DNA of 64,000 nt from PFJX01 sp964542455 (GCA_964542455.1 CAZIUC010000010.1:1-64000), one strand, 5' to 3'; counted from the stretch's first letter, positions 29,166-37,659 are shown. Translations and numbers: made by a program. The notes: generated by a model from the sequence alone, not told the origin.

Positions 29166-29254
29166 CCTGGAAACGGCGGTTGACCGCTCGTTTGCCCTCG
29201 AAAGGCTCATGGATAGCGGCGTTCGTGCGTTCGATAACGCCCGCCGTTTCCAGG
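29166..29254. repeat. TGA-flanked inverted-repeat element, copy C (89 bp)
   Basis: Perfect terminal inverted repeats CCTGGAAACGGCGG / CCGCCGTTTCCAGG. Flanks are CTGAG (29161-29165) and CTGAT (29255-29259), 4 of 5 matching. Internal blocks GTTGACCGCTC, ATGGATAGCGGC and GTGCGTTCGAT match copies A and B. It sits one base after the response-regulator TGA. An ORF beginning MDSGVRAFD (from 29209) resembles the other copies but runs past the element and stops at 29286. Confidence 0.85.
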
Positions 29255-29310
29255 CTGATCTGGCCGCCACTCCCCCGAAGGGATAGCTGACAACTGTCGC
29301 TGTGGTGGAT

Positions 29311-30144
29311 TCAGCGCGCCGCGGGCGGCGCGATGGTAGAGGGGGTGCCTGCCTGCTGCTCGCCTTGGAGGCTGAGTTCCTGCGCCGCGCCGCCGACTTC
29401 ATTGAGGATCAGGACGTTGACGCGGCGGTTGCGGGCGCGCCCTTCGGCGCTGGCGTTGGTGTCCAGCGGCTGGTTGTCGGCATAGCCGATGGCCACCATG
29501 CGCGTGGTAGGTACGCCAAGTTCGGCGAACAGGCGCACAACGCTCCCGGCGCGAGCCGATGAGAGTTCCCAGTTGGAGGGGTAGGCGGGGCTGTTGATCG
29601 GTATGTTGTCACTATGGCCTTCAACCTGGATGGGGTTGTCGACTCCGGCCAGAACCTTGGCGACCGCGGCCAGGGCCTCTTTGGATTGCGGTTGCAGCAC
29701 GGCATCGCCGCTGTTGAACAGCAGGCTGGCATTGATTTCCACGGTGATGCCACGCGGCGACTGAGTCACCCGGACCTTGCCGTCCTTGCTCAGCGGCTGC
29801 ATGGCTTCGAGGACGTTTTTCGCCACTTTCTTCATCCGCTCGGTCGCCTGCTGACGTTCCGGCGTGTTGCTTTGCGCGCGAAGCGCCGCCGTGCCGATGG
29901 GCTTACCGGAGCCTGGCAGGATCTCGCTGTTTTTCGTGCCCATCTGAATGGGCTTGCCGCTGCTAGGCGGTTCACGGAAGGCGTCGACCAGCGAGTCCGA
30001 CATCACCCGGTATTTGCCCTCGTTGATCGAGGAGATGGAGTACATCACCACGAAGAAGGCGAACAGCAGGGTGATGAAATCGGCGTAGGAGACCAGCCAA
30101 CGCTCGACGTTTTCGTGCTCTTCCACGCGTTTCTTGCGCGCCAT
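29311..30144 (-). CDS. motD: Flagellar motor protein MotD (MotB family)
   Basis: A 277-aa stator subunit. A short cytoplasmic N-tail, then one membrane span with the proton-carrying Asp in WLVSYADFITLLFAFFVVM, a linker, and an OmpA/MotB peptidoglycan-binding domain (VEGHSDNIPI...NWELSSARA, about 170-250). The MotC-MotD pairing is suggested by the flagellar context after fliA. A 95-bp gap separates it from motC. Confidence 0.9.
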   Translation of the reverse strand: MARKKRVEEHENVERWLVSYADFITLLFAFFVVMYSISSINEGKYRVMSDSLVDAFREPPSSGKPIQMGTKNSEILPGSGKPIGTAALRAQSNTPERQQATERMKKVAKNVLEAMQPLSKDGKVRVTQSPRGITVEINASLLFNSGDAVLQPQSKEALAAVAKVLAGVDNPIQVEGHSDNIPINSPAYPSNWELSSARAGSVVRLFAELGVPTTRMVAIGYADNQPLDTNASAEGRARNRRVNVLILNEVGGAAQELSLQGEQQAGTPSTIAPPAAR

Positions 30145-30239
30145 GGCGGTGCGTTACGAACCGAAGATCATGAGGCGGGAGCGCGCGTCATTGCGACTCC
30201 CTGGTTGAGCCGTGCATATTGCCCCTTGCTCCTTGCCTG

Positions 30240-30980
30240 TCACGACAAATACCCCTGCAGTTTGGCTTCGATGATGCGCGGATTTTCGCCGTTGGCGATG
30301 GCCACCACACCGAGGATGTACAACTCCTTGTCAGCTATCTGGCGGCCAACCCAGTAGCGCAATTTGCCGGAAATGGGCAGGTATAGCAGGTTGGCGAAGC
30401 CGACACCGTAGATGGTGGCAACGAAGGCGACAGCGATGCCGGAGCCGAGTTTAGAGGGGTCGGTTAGGTTTTCCATGACGTGGATGAGTCCCATCACCGC
30501 GCCGAGAATACCGATGGTGGGCGAATAGCCGCCGGCCGCGAACCAGATCTTGGCGGCATCGGTGTAGTGGTTCTCATAGGCCTGCAAGTCGACTTCCAGT
30601 GTTTCCCGCAATACTTCCGGCTCGGCGCCGTCGACCAGCATCTGCAAGCCACGACGATGGAACAGGTCGGCTTGCTGCTCGATCAGCGGTTCCAGGGCCA
30701 GGAGGCCGCCGCGCCGCGCCTGATGGCTCCACTCGATGATCAGCTTGAGGGTGTCGTGCGGGGCCACGCGCGGCGGCTGGAACACCCACTTGAGCATGGA
30801 AAGTCCATCCAGGAAGACCCGTGTACTGCTTTGCAACATCACCGCGCCCAGCGTGCCGCCGATCACGATCATGAAGGCGGTGAACTGTAACAGGGAGCCC
30901 ATGTGCCCCCCTTCCAGCGCTTGCCCTAGCAGGATGGCGGAAAGGCCGAGGGTAATGCCGAGGATGCTGGTGATGTCCAT
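30240..30980 (-). CDS. motC: Flagellar motor protein MotC (MotA family)
   Basis: A 246-aa four-span stator subunit. TM1-2 at about 5-50 and TM3-4 at about 145-205 (GYSPTIGILGAVMGLIHVME, ...VAFVATIYGVGFANLLYLPI), with the cytoplasmic loop between. It forms the proton channel with MotD. The family's conserved Pro residues flanking TM3 and TM4 are present. Lies 26 bp after fliA; the chemotaxis genes often found between them are absent. Confidence 0.9.
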   Translation of the reverse strand: MDITSILGITLGLSAILLGQALEGGHMGSLLQFTAFMIVIGGTLGAVMLQSSTRVFLDGLSMLKWVFQPPRVAPHDTLKLIIEWSHQARRGGLLALEPLIEQQADLFHRRGLQMLVDGAEPEVLRETLEVDLQAYENHYTDAAKIWFAAGGYSPTIGILGAVMGLIHVMENLTDPSKLGSGIAVAFVATIYGVGFANLLYLPISGKLRYWVGRQIADKELYILGVVAIANGENPRIIEAKLQGYLS

Positions 30981-31006
30981 GTGCGGGGGCTACCTCGAAC
31001 GTCCAA

Positions 31007-31726
31007 TCAAGCGGCTGACCATTCGCGCAGACGGCCGCGCAAGCGCGCGATGGCCTGGCTGTGGAGCTGACAGATGCGGGACTCGGATACGCCCAGCACG
31101 GCGCCGATTTCCTTGAAGTTCATTTCCTGCTCGTAATACATGCCCATGAGCTGTTTTTCCCGCTCCGGCAGGATGCCCACCGCTTGCGCCAGCGCTTTCT
31201 TGAAGTGGACCGATGAGAGCACATCGAACGGCGCCTGGTGACCACGATCGGCAAAGCGTTCCAGGAAGTCGTCGCCATCACCATCGTGCAGGTCTTCGTA
31301 ATAGACCAGCTGGGCGCCGCGCGCGTCGCTGAGCAGATCGAAATAGGCGTGGATGTCGAGGCCCATTTCATCTGCGATTTCCTGTTCCGAAGGCGGCCGC
31401 TGGTTGCGCTGTTGCAGGATATGCACGGCGCCCTCGATCTGGCGTCCGGCGCGCCGCACGTTGCGCGAAGCCCAGTCGGCCTCGCGCAGTTCATCCAGCA
31501 TGGCGCCGCGTACGCGCTGGGTGGCATAGGTCTCGAAATGCGCGCCCTGCTCACTGTCGTAGCGGTCGGCCGCATCCATCAACCCCATCAGGCCAGCCTG
31601 AATCAGGTCATCCACCTCCACGCTGGCGGGCAGTCGGGTCATCATGTGGTAGGCAATGCGCTTGACCATGGGCAAGAACTCCTGGGCCAACGCATTTTTA
31701 TCCCTGTTTTCCGCTCCAACGTACAT
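31007..31726 (-). CDS. fliA: Flagellar sigma-28 factor FliA
   Basis: A 239-aa sigma-70-family factor: region 2 (VEVDDLIQAGLMGLMDAADRY, TYATQRVRGAMLDELR), region 3 (PPSEQEIADEMGLD) and region 4 (FKEIGAVLGVSESRICQLHSQA). It directs class III flagellar and chemotaxis promoters. ATG at 31726 shares its A with the flhG TGA (TGATG), with AAGGG about 8 bp upstream. A GTG one codon earlier is possible. Confidence 0.96.
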   Translation of the reverse strand: MYVGAENRDKNALAQEFLPMVKRIAYHMMTRLPASVEVDDLIQAGLMGLMDAADRYDSEQGAHFETYATQRVRGAMLDELREADWASRNVRRAGRQIEGAVHILQQRNQRPPSEQEIADEMGLDIHAYFDLLSDARGAQLVYYEDLHDGDGDDFLERFADRGHQAPFDVLSSVHFKKALAQAVGILPEREKQLMGMYYEQEMNFKEIGAVLGVSESRICQLHSQAIARLRGRLREWSAA

Positions 31727-32697
31727 CACGTGCCCTTAATAAAAACGCCGGGCCGCCCCAAGTTTTTATTAGCCCCCTCGGGGGGCGACGCGGCCCGAGG
31801 GGCCGCGCTGGGGGCTGTGCGTCTCATGTCCGCTTCCGCGGTCATCCGGCAATACAACCACATGCGCTGCCAATATTGTTCGAATTCGAGTGCTTCACCA
31901 ACCGGCCGGCTGGTAAGCCGTTCCGCCATTATGCCCATTTCCGTGCTTCTGCCGGCACTCCCGCCCGCCGTATGGTTGTGCCCGATCACGTCGGCATCCG
32001 CCAGGATTGGGTGCGCGCCTTCGCGCTGGCGCGGCAGAGTGCCGAGGAAATCGCACTGGATGCCGAGAAAACGGTGCGCGGTCTCCCGCAAAGCGGTGAA
32101 CAGCGACTCACCCACCGCCGTTTCCGCTCCTTCCACAACCACCAGCCAGGCGCTGCCCGGCCATACCGTATGCGCGCTCTTCATGACGGTGTAGGCCTCG
32201 GCCAGACGGGCTTTGGCGCCGGGCAGCACCAGAACGCGCATATCCGCCGTGGCCGAGAGGCCTTGCCCGGAACCGGGCGCGCTATTGAGCAGCAGCCACT
32301 GCGGCGCTTCAGCCTGGCTGCGCCAGCCATCCGCCAGCTGCAAGACTTCGCGCTCGTCCATGCGCGCCAGCGCGGCGATGCCATCCTGTGCCGCGAGCAG
32401 ATCGACACCCTGGCCGGCGGACTGGATGACTTGCGCCAGATGTCCGGCGCGGACGCCGTCCGCCAGCGTGCGGCGCGTCAGAATGCCGAGCAGCGAACCC
32501 ACGTTATGTGGCGCGGCGGCCTCGTCCAGGATCAGCGCCCGGCTACCGCGTCGCCCCAGCGCCAGCGCCATGCCGGCGGTGAAGCGGGCATTGCGTCTCG
32601 CATCCGGCCCAAGGATGCCGACGGCGCGAAAAGCCGAGTCGGCTGCGAACATGCGACGCAGGCCGGTGGCCTGATCAAACGGATCAGCGAGCCGCAC
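31726..32697 (-). CDS. flhG: FlhG/FleN-like MinD-family protein with degenerate nucleotide site
   Basis: A 323-aa protein placed by context and partial similarity (TAGMALALGRRGSRALILDEA, VGSLLGI) as FlhG/FleN, the ATPase that limits flagellar number and pairs with FlhF. Where a P-loop GKGGVGKT is expected, residues 28-40 read ILGPDARRNARFT with no lysine. LLDAD is replaced by LILDEA. It may thus bind no ATP. The last ~32 residues are encoded by a palindromic repeat (31737-31816). The start is GTG at 32697 with GGGGAG upstream, overlapping flhF by 14 bp; ATG 32652 is an alternative. Confidence 0.8.
   Translation of the reverse strand: MRLADPFDQATGLRRMFAADSAFRAVGILGPDARRNARFTAGMALALGRRGSRALILDEAAAPHNVGSLLGILTRRTLADGVRAGHLAQVIQSAGQGVDLLAAQDGIAALARMDEREVLQLADGWRSQAEAPQWLLLNSAPGSGQGLSATADMRVLVLPGAKARLAEAYTVMKSAHTVWPGSAWLVVVEGAETAVGESLFTALRETAHRFLGIQCDFLGTLPRQREGAHPILADADVIGHNHTAGGSAGRSTEMGIMAERLTSRPVGEALEFEQYWQRMWLYCRMTAEADMRRTAPSAAPRAASPPEGANKNLGRPGVFIKGT
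31737..31816. repeat. Nested palindromes encoding the FlhG tail
   Basis: TAATAAAAAC (31737-31746) pairs perfectly with GTTTTTATTA (31762-31771). Next to it AGCCCCC (31771-31777) pairs with GGGGGCT (31810-31816), enclosing further GC stems. On the minus strand these lie in frame at the flhG 3' end, ending just before the fliA ribosome-binding site. Confidence 0.75.
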
Positions 32698-34195
32698 CCA
32701 AGGCTCCCCGCGCGCCTGTGGATTCGACGGCGGCCAGGGCGTTTTCCTGCGCCGCCGCCATCAGGATGGGGTAATCGCCTTCTTCCTGGGTGAACGGCGA
32801 ATCTGTCTGATTCACCCGGAAGGCGCGGTCGGCCAGATAGGTCGGGTTGGCCTGATGCAGGTCTTCCGGGACCCGCTGACCGTTGGTGACATAGTGCAAC
32901 GGCAGTTCGTGCCGGATCGCCACGTCCAGTACCGGGCCGTAGGTCAGCGCTTCGTCGATCTTGGTGAGAATGCAGCCGATCAGGCCGGGGCCGCTGTAGG
33001 CGCGCGCCACTTCTTCCAGGGTCACGCCCTGGCTGGGCGCGCCCAGCAGCAACAGGCGTTTCACACCACGTTCTTCGCCGTCGCCCCTGAGCAAGGCAAT
33101 CTGTTCCGCCACCCGCTTGTCGCGCTGGCTCATGCCGACGGTGTCGATCAATACAAGGTGGCGATTGGACAGGTCGGCCAGGGTCAATTCCAGATCGCCC
33201 TCGTCGCGCACCGCGAATACCGGCGTGCCAAGAATGCGGCCATAGATGCGCAACTGATCCTGGGCACCGATCCGATAGGTGTCGGTGGTTACCAGCGCGA
33301 CCTTGGCCGCGCCGTGACGCAGCACCGCCCGCGCGGCCAGTTTGGCGACGGTGGTCGTCTTGCCCACCCCCGTCGGCCCCACCAGGGCGTAGACGCCACC
33401 GCGTTCGACGATGTCTTCCTCCGGTCCGGCGATACGCAGGTTATGGCCGATGGCTGACTTCACCCACTTGAGGGCACGATTCAGGTCGGACTCCTCGCGC
33501 GGCAGGTTGTCCAGCAACTGGCGCGCGAAGGCACTGGAGAACCCGGCGGCAAGCAGACGCTTCATGGCTTCAGCACGCAACGGGTCACGCCGGGTCATGT
33601 CACCCCAGGCGAATCCGGCCAGTTGCCCCTCCACCAGGCCGCGCAACATACGGATTTCGCGCGCCAGCTCATGCACCTCGGGCTGTGCCGGCGACGCCTC
33701 CGGAGGAGCGGCGTGCAGCGGTGATTCAGCGGGAGTGGTCGCTGCCGACGCTTTGCGGCTCTGCGCCTGGCGTACGGGGGAAGGACGGAATAGTTGCGCC
33801 CCCGGCTCGGGGAAAGTATTCGAGCCGCCCCCCGTGGCGGCCTGGTCGACATTGGGACGACCCGTCGCTCGGCTGGTGGGCGAAACATCACGTTGCGCCA
33901 GGTAGTCCGCGAAGGCGGTGAGCTGTGGGCTTACGTCCTCCAGCGTCATTTGTTTTGGCGGTTCCGGTGGTGTCGGCTGGGCGGTGGGCTGGGGAGCACG
34001 GGGGGAATGGGTCAGCACCGAACCGGCCGGCTCGGCCTGCGCGGTCAGGCTCGCCATGTCCAGATCGGCCACGGCGATGATTTCCACTCCGCCAGCCACC
34101 TGCCGGTTGGACAGGATAATCGCGTTGGCGCCCAACGCGTCGCGCACCTGACGCAGGGCGTCGCGGGTGGTGGTGGCGTAGAACTTTTTGATCAT
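32684..34195 (-). CDS. flhF: Flagellar biosynthesis GTPase FlhF
   Basis: A 503-aa SRP-type GTPase. The N-terminal start MIKKFYATTTRDALRQVRDALG is typical. A variable Pro/Ala/Thr-rich linker (about 75-180) is followed by the NG domain: P-loop LVGPTGVGKTTTVAKLA, G2/G3 VTTDTYRIGA and LVLIDTVGMSQRD, G4 LTKIDEA. It recruits early flagellar components to the cell pole with FlhG. Its ATG is the right-hand copy of a target duplication made by the repeat at 34196-34316. Confidence 0.95.
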   Translation of the reverse strand: MIKKFYATTTRDALRQVRDALGANAIILSNRQVAGGVEIIAVADLDMASLTAQAEPAGSVLTHSPRAPQPTAQPTPPEPPKQMTLEDVSPQLTAFADYLAQRDVSPTSRATGRPNVDQAATGGGSNTFPEPGAQLFRPSPVRQAQSRKASAATTPAESPLHAAPPEASPAQPEVHELAREIRMLRGLVEGQLAGFAWGDMTRRDPLRAEAMKRLLAAGFSSAFARQLLDNLPREESDLNRALKWVKSAIGHNLRIAGPEEDIVERGGVYALVGPTGVGKTTTVAKLAARAVLRHGAAKVALVTTDTYRIGAQDQLRIYGRILGTPVFAVRDEGDLELTLADLSNRHLVLIDTVGMSQRDKRVAEQIALLRGDGEERGVKRLLLLGAPSQGVTLEEVARAYSGPGLIGCILTKIDEALTYGPVLDVAIRHELPLHYVTNGQRVPEDLHQANPTYLADRAFRVNQTDSPFTQEEGDYPILMAAAQENALAAVESTGARGALGAAR

Positions 34196-34272
34196 CCTAG
34201 AAACGGCAGCGGGTGCGTAGCGGACTCACCAAAAGGGTGAGGGTGATCGAAGGCACGAGGGGCGCTATTCAT
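34192..34272 (-). CDS. Repeat-encoded 26-codon ORF, copy 2 (hypothetical)
   Basis: ATG at 34272 and TGA at 34194-34192, so its stop overlaps the flhF ATG as ATGA. The peptide begins MNSAPRAFDH and contains SATHP near its end, resembling the ORF at 20250-20327. If translated it would restore stop/start coupling to flhF across the inserted repeat. No expression evidence exists. Confidence 0.3.
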   Translation of the reverse strand: MNSAPRAFDHPHPFGESATHPLPFLG

Positions 34273-34316
34273 CAAGGATTCCAATGACAATCGAGCGGTC
34301 AACTGCCGTTTCTAGG
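34196..34316. repeat. TGA-flanked inverted-repeat element, copy B (121 bp)
   Basis: Terminal inverted repeats CCTAGAAACGGCAG / CTGCCGTTTCTAGG. Both flanks are ATCAT (34191-34195 and 34317-34321), a perfect 5-bp direct repeat, ATGAT on the coding strand. One copy contains the flhA stop (TGA), the other the flhF start (ATG). Removing the element and one ATGAT leaves an ATGA overlap, like most junctions nearby. Confidence 0.9.
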
Positions 34317-34317
34317 A

Positions 34318-36399
34318 TCATGGGTTACCGCCGATCAGGCTGGTAATGCGAATGGTCTTGCCATCCGGGACTTCAGCGTGGGAAAGCACCTTGAGACCCG
34401 GCGCCGAGCGGCGCAGAAAGCGCGCGAGGATAGCGCGAATGGCGGGCGGAGACAGCAAGACAGCGGGTAATCCCGCGTTTTCCTGGCGTTCCACGGCCTG
34501 TACCGTTTCCCGCACCAGGCGTTCAGCCAATCCGGGCTCCAATCCGGCTCCCGCATCTCCTCGGGTGGCCAAGGCCTGCATCAGGATGTGCTCCAGGTTG
34601 GGCTCAAGGGCCATTACCGGCAATTCCTGCGCTCCTCCAAAGGTCTCGTGAATGATAGCACGGCCCAGCGCGGCCCTTACGGCGGCGGTCAGTTCGTCGG
34701 GATCCTGGGTACGGCCGGCGTGCTCGGCCAGGGTTTCCAGAATGCTGCGCATGTCGCGGATGTGAACCTGCTCTTCCAGCAGGTTTTGCAGGACTTTCTG
34801 TATGCCGGTCACGGAGATCACCTTGGGGGTGAGATCTTCCACCAGTTTGGGGTATTGCTTGGCGATGTGATCCAGGAGTTGCTGGGTTTCCTCACGGCCG
34901 AGCAATTCCGGCGCGTGTTCGTTGATGACCTTGGTCAGATGGGTGGCGACCACGGTGCCGGTATCCACCACGGTGTAGCCATAGGTCTGCGCCTGGTCGC
35001 GCAGGTTGGCCTCGATCCACACCGCCGGCAGGCCGTAGGCCGGATCGATGGCGGCCTGGCCCTGCACCGCGCCGAGCACGCGGCCGGGATTGATCGCCAG
35101 GTACTTGCCGGCGATGGCCTCGCCTTCGGCCACGGTGACCCCCTTCAGGGTGACGCGATAGCTGTTGGGCTTGAGTTGCAGGTTGTCGCGGATGTGCACG
35201 GCGGGCACCAGGAAACCGAGATCCTGGGCGATCTTCTTGCGGATGCCGCGAATCCGCCGCAACAGATCGCCGTCCTGGTGCCGATCCACCAGCGGCACCA
35301 GGCGGTAACCCACTTCCAGCCCCAGGCGGTCCACCGCCGCCACGTCATGCCAGCCGACTTCCACCGCCTCCTCCGGTTGCGCGGGACCGGCTTCGACCGC
35401 CTCCGCTTGCGCCTCGGCCTCGGCGCGCGTGCGTTGCAGCAGCATGTAGCCGGCGCCGGCCAGGGTGCCGCCGATCAGCAGGAACGAGGTGTGCGGCATG
35501 CCCGGGATCAAACCCATCAGGGCGAGGATGCCGGCGGTGAGGAAGATGGCCTGCGGGCGGCCGAACATCTGGGTGAGGATCTGCTGGTTGAGGTCTTCCT
35601 CGCTGGATACGCGCGAGACCACGATACCCGCCGCCGTGGATATCACCAGGGCGGGAATCTGCGCCACCAGGCCATCGCCGATCGCCAGCAGGGTGTAGGT
35701 CTGTGCCGCCTGGCCCAGAGCGAGATCATGCTGCGCGACGCCGACGATCAGGCCGCCGATGACATTGACCATCATGATGATGATGCCGGCCACCGCGTCG
35801 CCACGAACGAACTTGGAAGCGCCGTCCATGGAGCCATAGAAGTCGGCTTCCTGGGAAATTTCCAGGCGGCGACGGCGGGCATCGTCTTCGCCGATGAGGC
35901 CGGCATTGAGGTCGGCATCGATGGCCATCTGCTTGCCGGGCATGGCATCCAGGGTGAAACGCGCGCTGACTTCGGCGATACGGCCGGCACCTTTGGTGAT
36001 CACCATGAAGTTGATCAGCACCAGGATGATGAACACGATCAGGCCCACCGCGTAATTGCCGCCCACCAGGAAATGCCCGAACGCCTCGATCACCTTGCCG
36101 GCCGCGTCGGGCCCGGTGTGGCCCTGCATGAGCACCACGCGGGTGGAGGCCACGTTGAGCGACAGGCGCAACAGCGTGGTCAGCAACAGCACTGTGGGGA
36201 ACACCGAGAACTCCAGCGGCTTCAGGGTGTACAGGCTGATCAGCAGCACGATCATCGCCAGCGCGATGTTGAACGTGAACAGCATATCCAGCAGGAAGGG
36301 CGGCAGCGGCAGCACCATCATGGCCAGGATCATGATCACCAGGATGGGCGCGCCGAGCTTCTGCCAGGACCTGGCTGGCTTGAGTGTGGCTTCCGCCAT
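34318..36399 (-). CDS. flhA: Flagellar export gate protein FlhA
   Basis: A 693-aa protein: about eight N-terminal membrane spans (to about residue 320), the FHIPEP-type loop (DAMPGKQMAIDADLNAGLI), then a linker and the four-subdomain cytoplasmic domain that docks chaperone-substrate complexes. It forms the export gate of the flagellar type III system. Its ATG shares one base with the flhB TGA (TGATG). The stop lies in the left target duplication of the downstream repeat. Confidence 0.97.
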   Translation of the reverse strand: MAEATLKPARSWQKLGAPILVIMILAMMVLPLPPFLLDMLFTFNIALAMIVLLISLYTLKPLEFSVFPTVLLLTTLLRLSLNVASTRVVLMQGHTGPDAAGKVIEAFGHFLVGGNYAVGLIVFIILVLINFMVITKGAGRIAEVSARFTLDAMPGKQMAIDADLNAGLIGEDDARRRRLEISQEADFYGSMDGASKFVRGDAVAGIIIMMVNVIGGLIVGVAQHDLALGQAAQTYTLLAIGDGLVAQIPALVISTAAGIVVSRVSSEEDLNQQILTQMFGRPQAIFLTAGILALMGLIPGMPHTSFLLIGGTLAGAGYMLLQRTRAEAEAQAEAVEAGPAQPEEAVEVGWHDVAAVDRLGLEVGYRLVPLVDRHQDGDLLRRIRGIRKKIAQDLGFLVPAVHIRDNLQLKPNSYRVTLKGVTVAEGEAIAGKYLAINPGRVLGAVQGQAAIDPAYGLPAVWIEANLRDQAQTYGYTVVDTGTVVATHLTKVINEHAPELLGREETQQLLDHIAKQYPKLVEDLTPKVISVTGIQKVLQNLLEEQVHIRDMRSILETLAEHAGRTQDPDELTAAVRAALGRAIIHETFGGAQELPVMALEPNLEHILMQALATRGDAGAGLEPGLAERLVRETVQAVERQENAGLPAVLLSPPAIRAILARFLRRSAPGLKVLSHAEVPDGKTIRITSLIGGNP

Positions 36400-37532
36400 C
36401 AGGTAGCCTCAGCCCGCGCCGCCGGGTCCAGGTTCGCCGGCACCTGCCAATCCATAGGTGGCGTCGGCCGCATCTGCCGCTGCAACTGGTAGACATAGGC
36501 CAGCACCTGCGCCACCGCCGTGAACAGCGTCGCGGGGATGGCCTCGCCGACTTCCACATGGCGATGCAGGGCGCGCGCCAGGGGCGGCGCCTCGACGATG
36601 GGTATCCGGCTCTCCCGCGCCAGTTCCTTGATCCGCTCAGCCACCAGTTGCGAGCCCTTGGCCACCACCAGGGGGGCGGCCATCGCGTTTTCCTCGTACT
36701 TGAGCGCCACCGCGAAATGCAGCGGATTGGTCACCACCACATCCGCCTTGGGCACCGCCTGCATCATGCGGCGGCGCGCGGCCTCGCGTTGCAGGGAGCG
36801 GATGCGCGCCTTGATCTGTGGGTCGCCCTCGGTTTCTTTCGATTCCTGGCGCACTTCCTCTTTGGTCATGCGCAGCCCGTGGTGGTAATTCCATATCTGG
36901 AACGGCACATCGAGCGCGACGATGAAGGCGAATGCCGATGCCGCAGCGAGAAAGGTGAACAGGGTGATCTGCGCGAAATGTACGGTGGCGGCCTCCAGCG
37001 GCTCCGCCGACAGGGTGAGGATGCCCTCGCGTTGCTTCCAGATCATCCAACCCGCCACGCCGGCGATCAGACCGCCTTTCATCAGCGCCTTGAACAATTC
37101 CACCAGCGACTGGCGCGAGAACATGCGCGCCACGCCGGAGAAGAAGTTGAGCTTGGACAGATTGAATTCCAGCGCCTTGGGCGAGAACACCCAGCCGGAA
37201 ATCATCAGATTGGCCACCACCGCCGCGATCACCACGCCCAATGCCAGCGGCAGGAAGACCACCACGCCATCGAAGCTGGCCTGCATGAGATCGCGCCCCA
37301 TCATGGCGGGACTGGCGACATCGGCCAAGCCAAAACGCATGCCGTTCCGCATCACCCGATACAGCCCCTGGAACATGAAGACGCCGAGCCCCGAGATCAC
37401 CCCGGCACTCATCAGCAGCACGGCGAGCGAGGCGAGTTCGCGCGAACGCGGTACATTGCCACGCTCACGCGCCTGCTCCAGCTTGCGCCCGGACGCTGCT
37501 TCCGTTTTTTCGAGATCGCTGTCTTCCGCCAT
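36399..37532 (-). CDS. flhB: Flagellar export switch protein FlhB
   Basis: A 377-aa protein with a cytoplasmic N-tail (EDSDLEKTEAASGRKLEQAR), four membrane spans and the autocleaved cytoplasmic domain. The cleavage site, usually NPTH, reads NPLH here (VVTNPLHFAVALKY), so Asn, Pro and His are kept. It controls the switch in export specificity from hook to filament. First gene of the flhB-flhA-flhF-flhG-fliA run; the promoter presumably lies in 37533-37659, shared with the divergent ChaN-like gene. Confidence 0.96.
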   Translation of the reverse strand: MAEDSDLEKTEAASGRKLEQARERGNVPRSRELASLAVLLMSAGVISGLGVFMFQGLYRVMRNGMRFGLADVASPAMMGRDLMQASFDGVVVFLPLALGVVIAAVVANLMISGWVFSPKALEFNLSKLNFFSGVARMFSRQSLVELFKALMKGGLIAGVAGWMIWKQREGILTLSAEPLEAATVHFAQITLFTFLAAASAFAFIVALDVPFQIWNYHHGLRMTKEEVRQESKETEGDPQIKARIRSLQREAARRRMMQAVPKADVVVTNPLHFAVALKYEENAMAAPLVVAKGSQLVAERIKELARESRIPIVEAPPLARALHRHVEVGEAIPATLFTAVAQVLAYVYQLQRQMRPTPPMDWQVPANLDPAARAEAT

Positions 37533-37659
37533 CCTCGGGTCCGGTTTGGCGCCGGCTCAAGGTATTGATAATCCGGCGAGTCTAGCAGCCTGGCGGAGCG
37601 AATTCCCCTAGCGAATAATGGTCGTCGGCGCCCAACAGTTTTTCGCAAAGGAAATGTCC

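Noticed and set aside
34588..36492. 634-codon open frame opposite flhA
   Set aside because: Antisense shadow of flhA with Gln/His-rich translation and no motifs.
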